Shown piece after piece: positions 59,692-64,000 of a DNA stretch of 64,000 nucleotides (position 1 is the stretch's first letter; every line of letters begins with the position of its first letter). The notes under the pieces are model-generated. The model did not search any database. It was not told where the DNA came from and saw only the letters and a program-made list of their open reading frames with translations. Source of the DNA: Cucumis sativus (lineage: Eukaryota > Streptophyta > Magnoliopsida > Cucurbitales > Cucurbitaceae); assembly GCF_000004075.3 (NCBI RefSeq), contig NC_026655.2, forward strand, positions 7,626,001 through 7,690,000. The letters are read 5' to 3'. A program made the position numbers and the translations under genes.

Positions 59692-62600
59692 AGTGAAAGT
59701 GGGGGAGAGGAGAGGGGTAGTTAAGTAATATTTTGGGGGTTTTGTATTGGTAATGACTATGATATATGGCTTTGGATTCCTGCACCTTTTCTAGGGTATT
59801 GTGACATTGTTGTTTTTATGATATCCTTTATATGGACTCGAGTTTCTATTTTATTTCCTACCCCTTCTTTCTAAAACAAAAAATTAATCTTTAACATAAA
59901 AATATTTATAATAATAATCTCAACTTTTATTACAAAAACAATTTAAAACTTCTTAGGTCTTTTTCTTTAGAAAAAGTAGTTTATATGACCAAGTTGGTTT
60001 GTAATTAATTTATTGATCTTCTCTCGTTAAAGCCTACAACAATATCCTAAAGATAGAGACTAGATCATGTCTAGTTTAAAATACACCAAATTTTCCAATA
60101 ACTAAATTTCTTGCATGAAATTGTAGTGATAGTTACCAAATAAAGCTAAAGGTATTTGTAGGATTACAAGAAAAAAGAATAAGTAAAATCCATAAAATTT
60201 AGATTAACAAAATAAATTTAGCTCTAGACTAGTTAATTATTTTTATTGATATAATGTTACTAATACAAGGAGTATAAATTTAAGAACCTAACCTAAATTT
60301 GTGATGATAAATAATATAATTTATCGACAATAAAGTATATTGATAGTATGAATACAATCAAGTTAAGTAGGTTTTTGTTATCAAAACAATCATAATTAAT
60401 TTTTAGTAATATTTTGATCTTTATATTTGTAATTTGTTTAATCTTAGTCTGCGTTCTTCTACAGTTGATTAATAAAAAATTTGCAAAAGAAAAACAAAAA
60501 ACACTTTTAAAATATGGTAGAAGTTGCTATTGATCTTTAAATTTTGAATTATAACAACTGAACCCTATTTAAAATTAAATCCTCAAGTTAAATTTGGCTA
60601 CCAAAAAGTTCTATTAGTTCTCTGTTAGTATTTAACACATACCTTGAAAGCGAATGATTTAAACCTATTCATACGAATTAAAGGACTAAAAATTGATACA
60701 CGAATCCAAAATGGTTTATATATATATATATACGAAGTTTTGAAGATAATAAGAGAGTGAGAATGAGAGAAAGGAAGGAGGTGAGTGAAAGTTTGAACAA
60801 GGGTCGGAATTTGTTTTAAGAGCAGCGTGAGAAAGGCAGAAAATGTGGCGGAGGTGCGGTGTTTGTAGTGGGCGTTGGTTGACGTGTTTCCTAATCCTAC
60901 GACTACACAGTACACACCCCCTCTGCCCTCTGCCCTCTGCCTCGGTAATCGCCTTCTTTTTCTCCTCTCTCATGGTCTTTACTCTATTTCCCCCTTGTTC
61001 AAATTCTTTTATTTTATATCTTCTTTTTTTCAAATTTAAAAACCTATGCTTTATAATTCCATAACTTATGAACTAATCCAAAGTCTGCCTAGCCCATCAA
61101 ACATACCATCTAACAAGGGGAACATAAGGTCATCAATCAATGGACATCTTCCTGCTGACACAACATAGCTCTTTTGCAAACTCTAAAGCAATATCAAAAA
61201 ATCCAGTTATATTACCATTGAAGAAATAAGGGAATAAAGAAGAAATTAGATTGGGCTTTGGACTGATATTGATTTGGGACTTGGAATTTAACTTTGGTCC
61301 ATCTCCAAATAAAGAAGGAAATGAGAGAGGCCCCATTTCATTTCTTTAGGGAGTCTATAAAGCAAAAAACTTGAGGTATTTCTTTAACTTGTTGTTCTAT
61401 CCAGATTTGTCTCTTTTCATCTTGAAGCATATTTCATAATTTTAATTGAATTACAACCCCAAAAAGTATAGAAACCTTGAATTTAGAAAAAAAAAAAAAA
61501 AAGAGTTTATAGTAACTATAAGAGTATATCTTCTTTTCAAAATTCACATATGATCAAATGATATATTTATTTATTAGTATGAATACGTAATATAAAATAT
61601 AAAAAAAAAACATCACAATTAAGTTTTGATCTTAAAAAAACGAACACATTTTTTAAAATTGGCTGTTCTTTTCGCTTGTTTTAATTTTGTGATTCTATAA
61701 TTTTCTTAAAAAGTTTATATAATTATTCCATATCATATAGCAAATCTTAACTAATTATTCATATCCTTCTCAAAGTTGGACTATTTCTATTAATTTTTTA
61801 TAAATTTTTTAATCTTTGTCTTAATTTAAAAGTTATCTAAATTACAAAGTTTTACAAATACAAGCTGTTTGATTTTAAAAAAATTACCTGAATCTTTGAT
61901 GGTAATCTAGAGTAAAATGACAGGAAGATTCTATATATTTAGACTTTGTGGATGAGCTTTTTTTGTGCATTTCTCCAACAAGATTAATACCAATATGCTA
62001 TACATATTCCAAATCGTAACTTTTTTTTTTTTTGCACTTTTTCCTCCAAATTTTTATCACTCGCCTTCAACTGTGTTTTGATTATGTCCTTTTAGAGACT
62101 TTAAATTAAAATTTGGTAAATTTCTTTTCTTTTTGTATACAAATTGCAATTTAACACACACATATATATTAAATTTTGGACACTTTTTTTTAAAATAAAA
62201 AGATATGCATTAGTACATATGTCAAATTAAATCAAAATTAAAAAACTAACAAATAGTTTATTGTTTTTTCTTTTTAAAAAATATGACCAAGGACACTACT
62301 CTTGTGTTTAATGTACAAAATATTCTAAAAATAGATAACTAGTCTTAAATTTAAAAAATAAAATAATAAGGAAGAAAATTTTCATAAATATAATAAAACA
62401 TTAAAATATTTATAACAAAATAAAAAAAGGGAGTTGACTATTTTAAAAAAAATATTATAAGTTTGCCCTTTTTTTTTATTATTTTCACGAACTTTTTTCA
62501 TCTTTTCTAATTTTCTTTTCGGGTAGAAATATAAAATATTTATTTTTTTATTATTTAATTGACATGCCAAATACAAAAGATTTTTAAAAAACAGTTAGGA

Positions 62601-64000
62601 TATTGCATAGCCAAACGTCAACAATCTTAAAAAAAACATTTGAATTTAGATAGTTTGATGGCAAAAAATCTTAAAATTTAAATGATCATGAACAAAAGTC
62701 AAATTCGATCTATTAAGTGTGCTAGATTGACAATGTTGATAAGAATATTTTTTATATTACCTTTGGTAGGCACGTAGGCTTTTTTTCGTTTTCAAAAATA
62801 GTTCGAAAATTGTTAGGGTGTTATGTATATATATATATTTTGGAAAGAAGGGTAATAATAAATAATTACCCTTTTAAAATTGAAAATATTGGTAGGAAGA
62901 GGAGCGGAGCGGAGGTATGTGGGCATTCCAAGTAATAATTCCCTACACGTGTCAACATCATTAATTTACAAACGTGGTCCCTCTCCATTTTCCCGTTTTC
63001 TAATATTTACTTCCAACTTCAAAATTCTTTTTTCTTTTTCAATTTGGAAGAGAATTTGATTCACCCTCTTCCCATTATTACTCCTTTATATTTCATGGAT
63101 GGTAAAAATAAGAAGAAGGGGTGATGTAAGATTCGTAAGACGGCACCACATCCCATATGTCAACTTCAATGAGGCAATTACAAAGCCCCTACACCTCTCA
63201 CTCTCACTTCTTATTCACTTCAAACATATATTCCATTTCCCCATCTCTCATCCCCTCTACCCCTACACATATACTTCAAATTATACACATTTCATATATA
63301 CTTCCCCTTCTCTATAACCTGAAATCAATCTTAACATCTCTCATTCCTTCATACATCTAAATATATGCATATATTCTTATCTCTACATCCATTTCCATTT
63401 TTAATACGTATATGTATTGCATGTATACTGTCTCATCATCTTAGTTTGTATATCATTTTAGTTTAAATTATAATAATACATGTTTGAAATCTAAACTATT
63501 TTAGTTTAAGAAGAAAAATAGTAAGGAAAGAAACTATTTTTTTATTTGAAGGAATAACTTTCATTAGTTATTTTAATATATATTAACAAAACAATTATTC
63601 CATTATACCTAAAACCCACAATTAATTAATTTTTTTTTTAAAAAAAGTGTTCTTAGAAAATAAGCAAACTAAAGGGACAATTTTTTTCCTTCTAATTCTT
63701 CTTTTATTTGATTTAATTGAAAAAAGAAAGAAAGAAAGAAAGAAAGGCTATAAATGTAGTGTTTTTGGTCACTTATTGTCCACTCAATTTAAAAATATGA
63801 GAAAGAAAGAAGCTTTATTCCCCATATTTGCATCCAATAAATGTGAGTAAGCTTATTCTATTTTTAATTGAATTTGGTAAACTAAATTATCAGAACTCAT
63901 GCCCACCTACATTATAACTTTTTTTCCATTAAATTATACAAACATATCTTAAAACATTTATATATCCCATTAACATCTTTCATCTTTTGAAAAGCATTAT
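59692..64000. other. 3'UTR then AT-rich DNA to the window end
   Basis: Starts with the 3'UTR of the AGP31-like gene. No gene recognised. Patches at 60840-60980 and 62895-62990 are less AT-rich (the latter with CACGTG and ACGTGG-like motifs) and might belong to a promoter of a gene right of the window. An (AAAG)6 run is at 63723-63747. A TA run lies near 60717-60731. Confidence 0.5.

Noticed and set aside
1-64000. CRISPR arrays, bacterial operons, phage or organelle insertions
   Set aside because: Tandem arrays here lack the regular repeat-spacer form, and no run resembles plastid or mitochondrial genes. The tRNA-Leu has its own Pol III terminator and is nuclear-type.

Overview
This is a stretch of nuclear DNA from a dicot plant. 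It is AT-rich, the genes carry short GT-AG introns, and every recognisable protein belongs to a land-plant family. Codon and repeat texture suggest a cucurbit, but that is inference and nothing in the window proves it. There are eight protein-coding genes (one cut by the left edge), one tRNA-Leu gene, one U3 snoRNA gene and a tRNA-like relic, set in repeat-rich, gene-poor DNA.

Layout: 2-2185 (+) is the 3' part of a callose synthase of the CALS11/CALS12 (GSL1/GSL5) type, converging on a single-exon DUF2921 membrane protein (3459-6299, -). A nine-exon DUF616 glycosyltransferase of the MUCI70 type follows (8871-13264, -). About 10 kb without a recognisable gene leads to an intronless L-type lectin receptor kinase (23268-25325, +). 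A tRNA-Leu(CAA) lies at 27812-27895 (-). A three-exon DUF506 gene (33676-34732, +) is followed by a tRNA-like relic (38542-38613, -) and a U3 snoRNA gene with its own Pol III-type promoter (39092-39311, +). Next come a bHLH162-like gene (43381-45332, -), a repeat block at about 45455-47130, a RAF43-like kinase (52188-53915, - with a probable 5'UTR intron), and an AGP31-like cell-wall protein (58795-59691, +). The last 4 kb shows no gene.

The genes do not form an operon-like system. Several act at the cell surface or wall: callose synthesis, mucilage or xylan-type glycosyl transfer, a lectin receptor kinase, and a PAC-domain arabinogalactan protein. Callose synthase GSL1 and lectin kinase LecRK-VII.1 are also neighbours in Arabidopsis as I recall it, so their proximity here may be conserved microsynteny.

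I found no previously undescribed biological system. The observations most worth a second look are the U3 gene with a duplicated box-D segment beyond its terminator, a three-copy terminal-inverted-repeat element family with internal palindromes, a 20-proline tract in the DUF616 protein, and a repeat-dense element-like block at 45.4-47.1 kb. Exon structures were assembled by hand from splice signals, reading phase and family resemblance; no alignment was run.
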